NCBI GenBank assembly: GCA_026707905.1
Contig: JAPOVY010000103.1
Span: 1 to 64,000, forward strand
Reading direction: 5' to 3'
Length of the DNA stretch: 64,000 nt
Source: Gammaproteobacteria bacterium
Lineage (GTDB): Bacteria; Pseudomonadota; Gammaproteobacteria; Pseudomonadales; Azotimanducaceae
The translations under genes and the position numbers were made by a program. The stretch's first letter is position 1, and each line of letters starts with the position of its first letter. The notes beneath the pieces are model-generated. The model searched no databases. It had not been told where the DNA came from and saw only the letters and a program-made list of their open reading frames with translations. This document shows positions 17,115 to 25,966 of this stretch, one piece after another.

Positions 17115-18041
17115 ATGATTGGCGTCGTCAACTCGCCGTTCAGGATGCACGGCATTAAGACAAGAATCCATCTGGCGGTTACTCTCGTCTCCGTGCTTTC
17201 GTCGTCCATTGTGGCTGATGCTTACATAGGGTCAAGCGCTACCGACGACAACAAATATGACATTTACCGAGATTTCTCATATGTCATCAACGCGCACAAC
17301 TACACGGATAACGAGTTAGGGTTCACGCGCATCCCTCCGATACAACACTATCGGAACAAGGGCTACGCTCGACTCGAGTATAAGGTTGAGGGTTCGCCGC
17401 GGCTGATTGGTATTCATCTGCACTACGACGGAATTCGTAACGAGGACCCATGGATCGACGGCGATCGCATCGCACGTGGTCTCGCTGTGTTACCCGAGTT
17501 GGTGTTAAGACTAGTGCCAAGGGATTTCGTGATCATGACCGGTCACACCGGTGGCCCGTTCTTTCGAGCCTGTAGCAATAACGACCAATATACACACACC
17601 GGTTGCGGAAGTGATCCCGAGGGCATCAACGTCATCGCAACGCCCTATACGTTTGACTACATGTTCCCGTTTCGATACGAAGATCGAGAGGATCCTAGAT
17701 TGCGCGGTGAATGGGAGGAGCAAGTACTACACGAATTCGCACATCTTCTGCAGCACAATCCAGAACTGAGTTATTACGCTTGGAATGAGGAAGCTTGGTT
17801 GCATGCTATAGAGGCTGACGGGGAGGATTCGCAAATCACAGAATATGGCACTACAAACGATTGGGAGGACTTTGCGGAAACCTTCGTGGTGTGGCTGATT
17901 GTGCGGGAGCTAATAAGAGAGACACTCACAGATGAAATGAAAGTAATTCGGGATGACGTCGTTGCTCGGATCCCGAATCGACTCGCATACTTTGACGAGT
18001 GGCAATCTAGATTGAATGTAAAACCTCCGCTCAAACCTTAG
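17115..18041 (+). CDS. Secreted HExxH metalloprotease-like protein B
   Basis: 308 residues, with an alternative ATG at 17145. A signal peptide lies at about residues 18-37 (HLAVTLVSVLSSSIVADAY). The zinc-binding helix is VLHEFAHLLQHN near residue 210, and a downstream WEDFAETFVVWL segment provides a plausible glutamate ligand in the same place as EYFAEM in protein A. Cysteines in FFRACSNND and THTGCGSD may form a disulfide. It is the intact paralogue of the interrupted gene at 14646. The likely role is an extracellular or periplasmic zinc peptidase with an unknown target. It is followed after 9 bases by another secreted protein. Confidence 0.75.
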   Translation: MIGVVNSPFRMHGIKTRIHLAVTLVSVLSSSIVADAYIGSSATDDNKYDIYRDFSYVINAHNYTDNELGFTRIPPIQHYRNKGYARLEYKVEGSPRLIGIHLHYDGIRNEDPWIDGDRIARGLAVLPELVLRLVPRDFVIMTGHTGGPFFRACSNNDQYTHTGCGSDPEGINVIATPYTFDYMFPFRYEDREDPRLRGEWEEQVLHEFAHLLQHNPELSYYAWNEEAWLHAIEADGEDSQITEYGTTNDWEDFAETFVVWLIVRELIRETLTDEMKVIRDDVVARIPNRLAYFDEWQSRLNVKPPLKP

Positions 18042-18050
18042 TAACGAACG

Positions 18051-18614
18051 GTGAAAGCCCTTGAGACATGTGCCACGACCACCGTATCGATTGCGGTAGT
18101 CGTGATGCTGACGTTGCCTGGAACTCACGCCCAACAAGATGATACGGGCTTTCCGGCAGACCGAATCGACAAATTTGTGTTCGAATCTTGGGAGTGTACC
18201 GCTCGCTTCGGCCGTAGTGAAAGGGCGAAAATCATCCTAGAACGAGTGTTCTACCCTACCGAGCAGCTTGGCCAATTATCTAAACTCGATCGCAAAGAGA
18301 TGCCCGAATTTTTTCGCCACGGTGGAGGAATGGGAAGCGTGCGATTAAATACTGTTCGGCACCTTTCTCTCACTAAATCGAGTGGTCTTGATCTCGAATG
18401 GTGGTGGGGTGAAAGTGACTACGAGTTCATCTTCTCTATTGAAGCGAACGGAACGGGGATCTACAAGGACTTGCGCCGTTCACAAGTTGCGAGACCTCTC
18501 AGGTTTTTTGACTGTAAGAAACGAAGACTCTCAAAGCAAGATAAAGAGACTGCGAAGATCGAATTCCTCAGATTCTTAGGTCAGAACGCTTGGCGCTATA
18601 TCGAGAACGAGTGA
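18051..18614 (+). CDS. Secreted protein, unknown
   Basis: 187 residues from GTG 18051, nine bases after metalloprotease B. The N terminus is a signal peptide (TTTVSIAVVVMLTLPGTHAQ, cleavage after THA). The mature part has SWECTARFG near residue 50 and a RFFDCKKRRLS segment near 160, whose two cysteines could pair. There is a tryptophan-rich patch (DLEWWWGES). I recognise no family. It is the last gene of the coupled plus-strand group that starts at 14101, so it is probably part of the same secreted system. Confidence 0.65.
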   Translation: MKALETCATTTVSIAVVVMLTLPGTHAQQDDTGFPADRIDKFVFESWECTARFGRSERAKIILERVFYPTEQLGQLSKLDRKEMPEFFRHGGGMGSVRLNTVRHLSLTKSSGLDLEWWWGESDYEFIFSIEANGTGIYKDLRRSQVARPLRFFDCKKRRLSKQDKETAKIEFLRFLGQNAWRYIENE

Positions 18615-18727
18615 AAGTTGTGTTCCCCGCTTCGAATGCGCCAACATAGCTCAATCCGAACGCCACAGTGAACGGGAGTAGGGTTTTCAGCGATAGATGC
18701 TCATACGGATAACGTGAGAGGATCTAT

Positions 18728-18928
18728 ATGCTAAGAATGTGTCGTGAGTGCAATGAACTGGTCTCTACGGACGCAAAGACCTGCCCCCATTGCGGTGTTC
18801 CGCGACCTACGAATACCGCTCATATCGAAAAGTCGAGAGAAGGAGCTAAGCAAGCGGGGCTAGGTTGCGTACTCTGGATTTTGATCTTTTTCGCAGCCAC
18901 ATTATTCGGTATTTACTTCAACGACTAA
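18728..18928 (+). CDS. Zinc-ribbon single-pass membrane protein
   Basis: 66 residues from ATG 18728 with a GAGG ribosome site. The N terminus is a zinc ribbon: CRECN and CPHCG, spaced 14 residues apart. A transmembrane helix follows at about residues 46-63 (LGCVLWILIFFAATLFGIYF). Such zinc-ribbon plus helix miniproteins are common and mostly uncharacterised. It is separated from the previous gene by 113 bases and may have its own promoter. Confidence 0.75.
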   Translation: MLRMCRECNELVSTDAKTCPHCGVPRPTNTAHIEKSREGAKQAGLGCVLWILIFFAATLFGIYFND

Positions 18929-19155
18929 GGATCTAGAAAGACATTGCGATCACACCTTGGTCGGCACATTCCGGCTTTTCCCTCATAACCGACATTACTG
19001 AATACTCACTTATTGTTAACCATCAAATCAATTTGGACCGACTTTTGGGAAAACGGCGTTGAGCTTAATTATGTTTGAATTTCTGCCAAAACACCCAATC
19101 GGAGGGCATGTGGAACGCCAAAAACATGCTCCTCGAGACCGATAATGTGTCGTTT

Positions 19156-19386
19156 TCATTTTGCTTTGATTTCATTGACGAGCCGTTGTGCTTGATCCGC
19201 AATCTCGACAAACTCGTCACCGCTGTACTTGTTTGAATTCCAACGCCAACGTTCGATCAAGGACGTAGCGGTTTCGAACTTCGCATCGGATAGCTTGTCT
19301 CGATTCGATCGAGTGGTCAAGAAACGAATGAGTTTATGTGCTTCGTTGAATCGTTGGAGTTCAGAGCTCGATTTTGATGTTGGCAT
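19156..19386 (-). CDS. Small hypothetical protein divergent from the recombinase
   Basis: 76 residues, rich in charged helix-forming residues (ELQRFNEAHKLIRFLTTRSNRDK, then SLIERWRWNS). It has no signal or membrane segment. It starts 82 bases from the recombinase start on the opposite strand, a typical place for a small regulator or directionality factor, but no helix-turn-helix is obvious. The region from 18929 to 19155 on its far side holds no gene I can support. Confidence 0.5.
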   Translation of the reverse strand: MPTSKSSSELQRFNEAHKLIRFLTTRSNRDKLSDAKFETATSLIERWRWNSNKYSGDEFVEIADQAQRLVNEIKAK

Positions 19387-19432
19387 TCGCGGCGTCCGTT
19401 CGCTGTAAGATATTATTACGAATTACTAGTGT

Positions 19433-19450
19433 TAATGTAAGTTAACATTA
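19433..19450. promoter_or_regulatory. Inverted repeat between recombinase and divergent small ORF
   Basis: TAATGT (19433-19438) and ACATTA (19445-19450) are perfect complements with a 6-base spacer. GTTAA also recurs at 19431 and 19441, ten bases apart. The AT-rich segment ends 17 bases before the recombinase ATG. It could be an operator, or a recombinase binding site. Confidence 0.4.
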
Positions 19451-19467
19451 CTTACTACAATTCCGTT

Positions 19468-20403
19468 ATGAGTGCTAAATCTAAAGCCCTGACTGCGTCT
19501 CAGCGGTCTGCGCTGTCGCCTTCGGATCGTACGCTGCAGTTGATTGATGACGCGACTGCACCGACCACGCAGCGAGTCTATGAATCGGTTCTGCGCACGT
19601 TCGGCGATTGGCTCGATGAGCGATCGATCGACGATCTAGCGATCGCGGAGCACCTCACGGATCTTCACGCGCAAGGTAAGTCTGTAGCGCGTTGTGCACT
19701 GCTGCTGGCGAGCCTTAATCACTTTGCGAAGCGGAATGGTCAACCGTCTCCGATCGGAAAGCTGGCGCAAAGCACCCTGGCTGGCATTCGACGTCAAGCG
19801 AAACCGACGCGACAGGCCCGCGGGATTGGTTGGCGTGATGCGGACCTGATGGTCGCAGTAGCGGATCAGCAACTCTCAGTCGCTGCCAAGCGAGACGCTG
19901 CGATGATTGCGCTCGCGAGTGACGCTTTACTTCGCGTGTCCGAAGTGGTGGCACTCGATGTCGATGATTTGACAACTGCTGACGATGGGAGTGGACGTCT
20001 TACCATCCGTCGCTCTAAAACAGATCAACATGCACAAGGCAAGGTACTGTTCGTAGGAAAGCCGACCATGCGCCGCATACGTGATTGGCAAGCTCACGCC
20101 GGCGTGTGGGACGGGCGGTTGTTCCGCCGTCTATCAAAAGCCGGGAACGTCATTGGTGATAGCCTCTCGCCTCAATCAGCACGTGCGATTATTCGAACCA
20201 GGGCAGCTGCGGTAAAGATCGATGGCGATGTCAACGGCCATTCGCTACGCGTAGGTAGTGCGCAATCCCTTGCCGAACACGGGTGCGAGCTACCTGCGCT
20301 CATGGAAGTGGGTCGGTGGAAATCTGCGGCCATGCCCGCACACTACGCACGAGGTCAGTTAGCTGCCCGCAGTGCGGTCGCCAAGTTGCGATACGCACGG
20401 TGA
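19468..20403 (+). CDS. Tyrosine recombinase / integrase (XerC/D-like fold)
   Basis: 311 residues. An N-terminal SAM-like core-binding domain occupies about residues 20-110 (TTQRVYESVLRTFGDWL). The catalytic domain carries all six expected residues: Arg156 (LLRVSEV), Lys184 (RRSKTDQ), His258 and Arg261 (GHSLRVGSAQ), Trp284 in place of the second His, and the nucleophile Tyr293 (AHYARG). It is therefore probably active. It sits in the middle of the island rather than at an end, with no excisionase recognised. Family members catalyse site-specific integration, excision or dimer resolution. Whether this enzyme moved the whole island cannot be told from sequence. Confidence 0.92.
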   Translation: MSAKSKALTASQRSALSPSDRTLQLIDDATAPTTQRVYESVLRTFGDWLDERSIDDLAIAEHLTDLHAQGKSVARCALLLASLNHFAKRNGQPSPIGKLAQSTLAGIRRQAKPTRQARGIGWRDADLMVAVADQQLSVAAKRDAAMIALASDALLRVSEVVALDVDDLTTADDGSGRLTIRRSKTDQHAQGKVLFVGKPTMRRIRDWQAHAGVWDGRLFRRLSKAGNVIGDSLSPQSARAIIRTRAAAVKIDGDVNGHSLRVGSAQSLAEHGCELPALMEVGRWKSAAMPAHYARGQLAARSAVAKLRYAR

Positions 20404-20500
20404 GGGAGGATCTTACGTGCCAATTCGCTCAATTTGAGTGCAGTATGTTGAGCGCTACACCGTCGACGTTCTCACATTACGTAGAGTCGAAGTGGTTGCT

Positions 20501-20914
20501 ATGGCATACGTGAACAAAGAGATCCGGATCTTCAGTGCATTGGTTATGTTGGCAATCAGTGTATCGGTGGTCGCCCAATTGTTTCAGTACACGAATCGAC
20601 CCGATGGTGACGAGGTAAATGTTTGGGGCGGCGAACGAGCGACGTTAGACGAGTGTTTGCTCTTGACGCGAGAGACGGTCAAGCGACAAACTGGCACGAT
20701 CGTTATGCACCGCGAGGCGCGTATCGACAACGACACGCCAACACTCGTCGATGGTTGGTACAAATTTCCTAATCTGTATTTCAAGTGCGAACTGAAACGC
20801 ACCGGTACTAGGGGAACGTATTGGGATGGCACAATTCACATACGACGCTCCATGCTCACACCGAAACGGTACAACGAGCTGCAGGATGAGTTGCGGAAAC
20901 GGCATCAACCTTGA
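20501..20914 (+). CDS. Exported or anchored hypothetical protein
   Basis: The best start is ATG 20501, giving 137 residues. A hydrophobic segment at about residues 9-26 (IFSALVMLAISVSVVAQLF) is a signal anchor. The soluble part includes ATLDECLLLTRETVKRQ and LYFKCELKRTG, whose two cysteines may pair, and a basic C terminus. No family recognised. It follows the recombinase by about 97 bases and converges on the minus-strand ORF at 20943. Confidence 0.6.
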   Translation: MAYVNKEIRIFSALVMLAISVSVVAQLFQYTNRPDGDEVNVWGGERATLDECLLLTRETVKRQTGTIVMHREARIDNDTPTLVDGWYKFPNLYFKCELKRTGTRGTYWDGTIHIRRSMLTPKRYNELQDELRKRHQP

Positions 20915-20942
20915 TCGTGTGAAATGATGCGAGGTTTTTCGT

Positions 20943-21266
20943 TCACTCGGTTGGGTAACCCATCTTTGCAAGGGATTCTTTCGAGCTTAGGAACCGCAGC
21001 TTTGCGAGATCGTACTCTCGTAGCCACTCTTTGAGTGCATTCGGCTCAGCGATTTCGCGTTCGAATTCATCAATGTAGACCTCTAGATTCCGGCGATTCT
21101 CGTCGCTCCAACCGAAGGCTTCATCACTTCCCTTGGCTGCCGCATAGTAGTCGCTCAAAGCACTCAATGCCACAAAGGCTCCATCGATCTTTGATTCAAG
21201 CTCCGCGATCAGTTTCTTCTCCTCGAAGAACCGTAGCATCACTTTGCCCGTTTCTACATTTACCAT
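20943..21266 (-). CDS. Hypothetical helical protein
   Basis: 107 residues, acidic and predicted mostly helical (FFEEKKLIAELESKIDGAF, NLEVYIDEFEREIAEP). There are no membrane segments or known motifs. It lies convergent with the gene at 20501 and is divergent from the M9-like gene at 21457 across about 190 bases. Coding potential is moderate and nothing more can be said. Confidence 0.5.
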   Translation of the reverse strand: MVNVETGKVMLRFFEEKKLIAELESKIDGAFVALSALSDYYAAAKGSDEAFGWSDENRRNLEVYIDEFEREIAEPNALKEWLREYDLAKLRFLSSKESLAKMGYPTE

Positions 21267-21456
21267 GTCGTCGACGCTTCCGTGAATGAAAGGGGCTATC
21301 TCATGTTGGACGTTTATCAGGATTGAAGCTTGGTCTGGCTCGATGTATGATCCCTGTTAATTTCTGTTTCTCGCCTAGAGAAATAGCAAAGGTGCTTAGC
21401 CAGGGTAGCGCCGAACCCCTTTTTGAAACTTGCTCGAATACAAAGAAGGCAGCCAA

Positions 21457-22500
21457 GTGAAGATTGCAGTGATTCTTTTGTTGTTAGTCAGCCCCTATGC
21501 GTTGGCCGATGACGATTATTGCCCGGATGGAACTTATCGGCGGGGTGATACGTGCGATAGCTGCCCGTGGGCTGAGACCCTTGCTCGGTATCGCAATGGG
21601 GAACTGTCCACGACGAGAAAGTCGCAAGTATTTGAACACTCAATCCGCGTGAGTGTTGCATGCGACACAAATAGACCGGTTGATGTTGATGACGTTTTTG
21701 AGAAACTGGCTGTCACGGAGCGCACATTCGACGAGTTCTTGGGATTCGCTATCCGTCGTAACGATGGTGAAGAGTTTATCCTGGAGATTATTACGGGAAT
21801 CTGCGACTACGAAGAGGGGGGCGAATCGAGTGCAGAGTTAACGGATGACTGCAACATGTATGAAATATGTAAGTACTTAGGTGGCGGCAATTGCGGGTTG
21901 ACAACCGGTCGAGCGTTTGCATACCTGGCCAACGAGTTCACGCACACAGCTTTCGTGCCGTTTTCTAGAGAAGGCGTCTACTGGTGGGTAGAAGGCAATC
22001 GATATGGGAATTTACAGCACGAATTCGCACACCTGTTGGACTACACATATTTCCGCGACACCGAAAGTGGAACAGACCTTGATTGGTGGGTTGAAGGAAT
22101 GCCTCAGTTCATCCAGTGGAAAATACTGAACGATCGCGCATCTTGGGACCGAGGCAACGACGAAGCACATTTACTCGAGATCTTCACACACCGATGGAAC
22201 ACGAACAACTACTACGATGGCATGAGAGTGTTCGCGTACCTAAACACGTTTGCACCACATTGGCTGGAATGGCTAGCTACTGATGTTCGGAACGGCATTT
22301 ACCGTGACGCCGACACCCATTTAGATTGGCACCGAAAGCTCGGCAACATCGCGTGGCTACACGAGTTTGGGTATCGTGATTACGTTACTAGGGGATCTGA
22401 CACAACTCGTATGCGGACCCATGTGAGTGATGGATTTAAAAGTATCGTTGAAGGCGTTGGCGAACCAGAATACATCAATCCAGAACGAGTGGGGGACTGA
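21457..22500 (+). CDS. Secreted metallopeptidase, collagenase (M9)-like
   Basis: The best start is GTG 21457, preceded by AAGAAGG, giving 347 residues. A signal peptide covers residues 1-18 (VKIAVILLLLVSPYALA). The zinc site is LQHEFAHLLDYTYF, followed about 20 residues on by DLDWWVEGMPQFIQW. The order HExxH, then WWxEG, is the M9 collagenase pattern, in which the glutamate after WW is the third ligand. N-terminal cysteines (YCPDGTYRRGDTCDSCPW) resemble a small disulfide domain. It is shorter than Vibrio collagenases, with no visible PKD or collagen-binding domains. The likely role is extracellular degradation of a protein substrate, not necessarily collagen. Confidence 0.72.
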   Translation: MKIAVILLLLVSPYALADDDYCPDGTYRRGDTCDSCPWAETLARYRNGELSTTRKSQVFEHSIRVSVACDTNRPVDVDDVFEKLAVTERTFDEFLGFAIRRNDGEEFILEIITGICDYEEGGESSAELTDDCNMYEICKYLGGGNCGLTTGRAFAYLANEFTHTAFVPFSREGVYWWVEGNRYGNLQHEFAHLLDYTYFRDTESGTDLDWWVEGMPQFIQWKILNDRASWDRGNDEAHLLEIFTHRWNTNNYYDGMRVFAYLNTFAPHWLEWLATDVRNGIYRDADTHLDWHRKLGNIAWLHEFGYRDYVTRGSDTTRMRTHVSDGFKSIVEGVGEPEYINPERVGD

Positions 22501-22566
22501 ACTGGAAAGATCCGGTTGTTTAAGATAGCGCCCGTGATTTTGACTAAACCTTCAGAGGACCCTATA

Positions 22567-23978
22567 GTGAAAACACTGCTGTCGTGCATTGTCGTATCCC
22601 TGATTACGTTTGGTGTGTTTGCAGACTCAGCGTTTAAATTGGACGCGGTCACACTTACGCATGGAAATGAGACTTCGCTTTTCATGTTCCGTTCTTCCCT
22701 TCATTCGTGACTGACCGATATGGAAGGACGGGCATTGTTCAGGTCACAAATCTCACTGACCAAAAGGGTGAAGTACAGATTATTGCTTATGACGAAGATG
22801 GAACAAGATTAGGTACACGAGTGTTCACCGTTGAACCGAATCACGTATTGAGTATCGATTCCACTCAACTAGAAGAGCTAGGTGATGAAGGCATAGGATT
22901 GTCAAAAGAAGGATACTCGCGGCTTGTCGTCACGGCTAATGTAGCAGTCCAAATACTCAGCTACGTTGAACACTACGGCGGCTTTCTAAGCTCAGCACAC
23001 GATATTGCGCCACAAGAGGAGAGCGTACATCGCGTCTATCGATTTGCACCTGCTGAATCGTGGCCTCTCGAAAGTTTGTTACGACTCATCAATCCAAACG
23101 ATCGAAAAGTCAACGTAACGATTGCTGGAGTCGATGAATCAGGGGAATCCGCGCCAGACGGAAATCTCACATTAGAGATACCGGCTCAAGCCACGGAAAC
23201 ATACACTGGACGCTCCTTAGAGGCAACATTAGGCGATGGGGCAGGATCATGGCAACTCGACATAACAGCCGACGAGCCGATCTTTGTGATGCATTTACAT
23301 CAGGCGCCATCAGGAATGATCAGTAATCTCTCGACTGATCCACAGCAAACACCGATGAGCGCGGTCGAAGAACCAGAACCGCCGACGCCTCCGACGAATC
23401 CAACGCCTGGTGCTCCTACGATTACGTTTACAGGCCCTCGTGAGTTTGTCGTGAGTTTTAATCTCAATGCCGAAGCTGGTAAGACCTATGCCGTTGATGT
23501 ACAAGGTCGATTTGAAGGTGAAGGTTAGGTTGATCTAGTGTGCGCCGTTGTTAGCTATGACGAAACGCTAGTGGATACGATCAAAATAACTGTTCCAGTG
23601 ACTGGCGGCGATCTACAAGATGGGCAAGTTATCCAGGCACGTTATCGCCTCAAAGATAGTGACGACTGCGCAACAGGCACGTGGGGCGTGTGGTCAGACA
23701 TCGGTGAAGCAACGTATCGAGACGACGACGGAACGACCACACCATCGGACAATCGATTCGAAGTCGGCGATACGATCACCAACATGCCAACTGGCTTCTT
23801 CGGAGCATCATTAAGGGGCGCAACAATGCAGCAGAGCGGAGGCGTGGTCACGATTACGATTAATGACGAAGGCTATGTTGAGACCCAAGATTATCGATGG
23901 ACATGTGACGCTTCTGTCGGATGTCGCGTGGTAGACCGTGTCGTTGAACTTGGGACGATTGTTGAAACGGAACGTTAA
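22567..23978 (+). pseudogene. Secreted protein with C-terminal repeats, broken by a frameshift and an in-frame stop
   Basis: Translation starts at GTG 22567 (AGAGGA upstream) with a signal peptide ending GVFADSA, then KLDAVTLTHGNETSLFMF. Near 22690 the frame changes: the neighbouring frame continues FFPSFVTDRYGRTGIVQV, a motif common in large secreted proteins (FPSxTDxxRQGxVRVxN). The second frame runs to TAG at 23526-23528. It then continues in frame through VDLVCAVVSYDETLVD to 23978. A proline-rich linker (EEPEPPTPPTNPTPGAP) precedes the stop. The two lesions make a full product impossible without recoding. It follows the M9-like gene by 66 bases and was probably its operon partner. Confidence 0.75.
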
Positions 23979-24138
23979 TCGTTTGAGCCAAATGCTCGAA
24001 TGGAAACGGGAATCGGATACGTGTGGGCGCAGCAATGCGCCCGCGTCGTTTCGAACGTGCTGCGATCTGCAGCATTGGTTCTTGGCTGTCGCGAATCAGT
24101 CTACACTTGAGGGACGGTCACTGATGGCACGCCGCTGA

Positions 24139-25953
24139 TTAGCGAATTCCGCAACGGGAATCGACGACGACCTTACCGTAGTCTGAGTCCAGTAATCCGC
24201 GAAGCAAGCGGGGGACTACCGAAAAATGACCCAGCTCGGTAGGCACATCCGCAAATCCAGAGAATCCCAGCATGTACTCGCCGACATCTTGATTTTCAAA
24301 GGGTTCCCATTCAAAAAGAAATCTGCCACGCGTCGACAGTTCAACGCAAGTCTCCTTCGCCAAGTGATTTCTTCCTCGCAACCACCTAGCGCAAACACGA
24401 CCAGTGTCTTGAGAATCTTCTACGACCTCACCGCTAACGATAACTTGGGTACCCACAACAATCCGTGTTGAAAGAGGTGAATCAAATCGAATACCTGGGA
24501 TCTCCTCCTCATCGATGGGAATGAAAGGCATGTCCTCGATCGACATCGGTGGATTGATACGTTGTCCAGTCTTTGGTTGCACTTGCGTTTGAAGGTGCAT
24601 GCGGCCATCGGTAGCTTCACACAATGACGGCATGCCTCCGTATCCCACCGGGGATGATGTTCGTGCCGCTATGAAGTTGTATGCACTCATCATTTCGTCG
24701 GAAAGCAACCGGTCGAGCGTCACCACAACAGTGCCCATCCGCCACGTATCGCCTTCGACAGGCCCGTCGCGGACGCCGTGTCTTGCGATTACATCGTCGA
24801 GGTGCACAGTGCGGTAAGGCGCGTCCTGACTCGGGCATAGGTTTGATTGGTCCTCCCATACGATCATCTCAGGAACCTCGTCCGGCCCGATGTAACCCAT
24901 CTTGTAAAGTGTCATCGGATTCTTGAAATACCGCACATCGTCGTTCCTCGTCGGCGGGGTTTCGCAACCCCAACCCGTTTCCGTACGAATGACACGGGTC
25001 CACGCCCGGGAGTCGGGCCACATCACCTCCGGGCCGTGAATACCGTCGGTAACGCCCTCAATTCCGGTTAAGCCGTCCCAGTCCCAGAAGTCCCACCACT
25101 GATGCGCCAACTCGTGGAGAACAACGTAGCCTTCGCCGTAGCCGCTGGGGATGTAGAAGTGCGTGCTGCGGAGACGGCCGTCACTACCATAGTCCAGAGA
25201 GTTGTCAAAGACCGGCATCTCGCCGAGACCGGCAATTGGGTTCTTCACCGTCACGTGGTAGGCTAATGAGACGTTCCCGTGATTACCAGGTAGCACCGTG
25301 ATGGTCTCATAGTCGTCGACGAAGTAGAGATAAAAGAGACGAGTAACTTCGGATAAGTCATATCCGGAATCCCTCGCAAGGCTGTCTTTGACACTCGGAA
25401 TCACGAGGTTTACCACATGGCTGGAGTACTGCACGTCCGAAGCGACTTGGTTTATCTGGGATAGCGGTAGGTTCATAGGCACGCGGGGGACGGATAGATG
25501 TGCAACGTCCCAGGGCTCTGGACTAAAGTCACTCCTAAAGTCCAGATGGCCTAGCGGTACGTGGTCAAAGTGCCATGGCTCTTGGTAGTCCGCTTCTCGA
25601 ATCCCAAAGGGATGTACATCGGCGATAGCGAACTCCTCTATGGTCTGTCGGAAGACACTGACCAAGTTCCCCGTATAGGTCTCGGTGTTTTCTCGTACCC
25701 ATTGTTGTACGTCTTCTGGAACGTTGGCGGAAGGGTGGAAGAACACCTGTGGGATATCACCTTGCAGGACAAACTCTACCGTTATGGAGCCGGTTGAGTC
25801 ACTACGAACAAAAGGAGGATCGTACGTTACCCACTGAATCTTGGGGGCGTTCTGGGCTGAGACGGATGTGTCGCCATGATTGTCGTCACCATTGACAGTA
25901 AGCGATATTGCTACACTTAAGCCAATGGCCGAAGCCAGAGCTACTTTCTTCAT
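24139..25953 (-). CDS. Large secreted HExxH metalloprotease-like protein
   Basis: 604 residues, intact. A signal peptide (MKKVALASAIGLSVAISLTV) is followed by a long N-terminal region of unknown fold. The zinc helix is YVVLHELAHQWWDFWDWDG near residue 280. Possible further ligands lie in GIEGVTDGIHGPEVMWPD. A C-terminal domain (about 500-590) looks like an immunoglobulin-type beta sandwich (VVGTQVIVSGEVVEDSQDTGRV). Cysteines in GWGCETPP and SNLCPSQD may form a disulfide. Sequence outside the zinc motif does not resemble the other three island proteases. It is convergent with 22567-23978 and transcribed away from the YdjM-like remnant. Confidence 0.7.
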   Translation of the reverse strand: MKKVALASAIGLSVAISLTVNGDDNHGDTSVSAQNAPKIQWVTYDPPFVRSDSTGSITVEFVLQGDIPQVFFHPSANVPEDVQQWVRENTETYTGNLVSVFRQTIEEFAIADVHPFGIREADYQEPWHFDHVPLGHLDFRSDFSPEPWDVAHLSVPRVPMNLPLSQINQVASDVQYSSHVVNLVIPSVKDSLARDSGYDLSEVTRLFYLYFVDDYETITVLPGNHGNVSLAYHVTVKNPIAGLGEMPVFDNSLDYGSDGRLRSTHFYIPSGYGEGYVVLHELAHQWWDFWDWDGLTGIEGVTDGIHGPEVMWPDSRAWTRVIRTETGWGCETPPTRNDDVRYFKNPMTLYKMGYIGPDEVPEMIVWEDQSNLCPSQDAPYRTVHLDDVIARHGVRDGPVEGDTWRMGTVVVTLDRLLSDEMMSAYNFIAARTSSPVGYGGMPSLCEATDGRMHLQTQVQPKTGQRINPPMSIEDMPFIPIDEEEIPGIRFDSPLSTRIVVGTQVIVSGEVVEDSQDTGRVCARWLRGRNHLAKETCVELSTRGRFLFEWEPFENQDVGEYMLGFSGFADVPTELGHFSVVPRLLRGLLDSDYGKVVVDSRCGIR

Positions 25954-25966
25954 TCCCTATTTTCTC

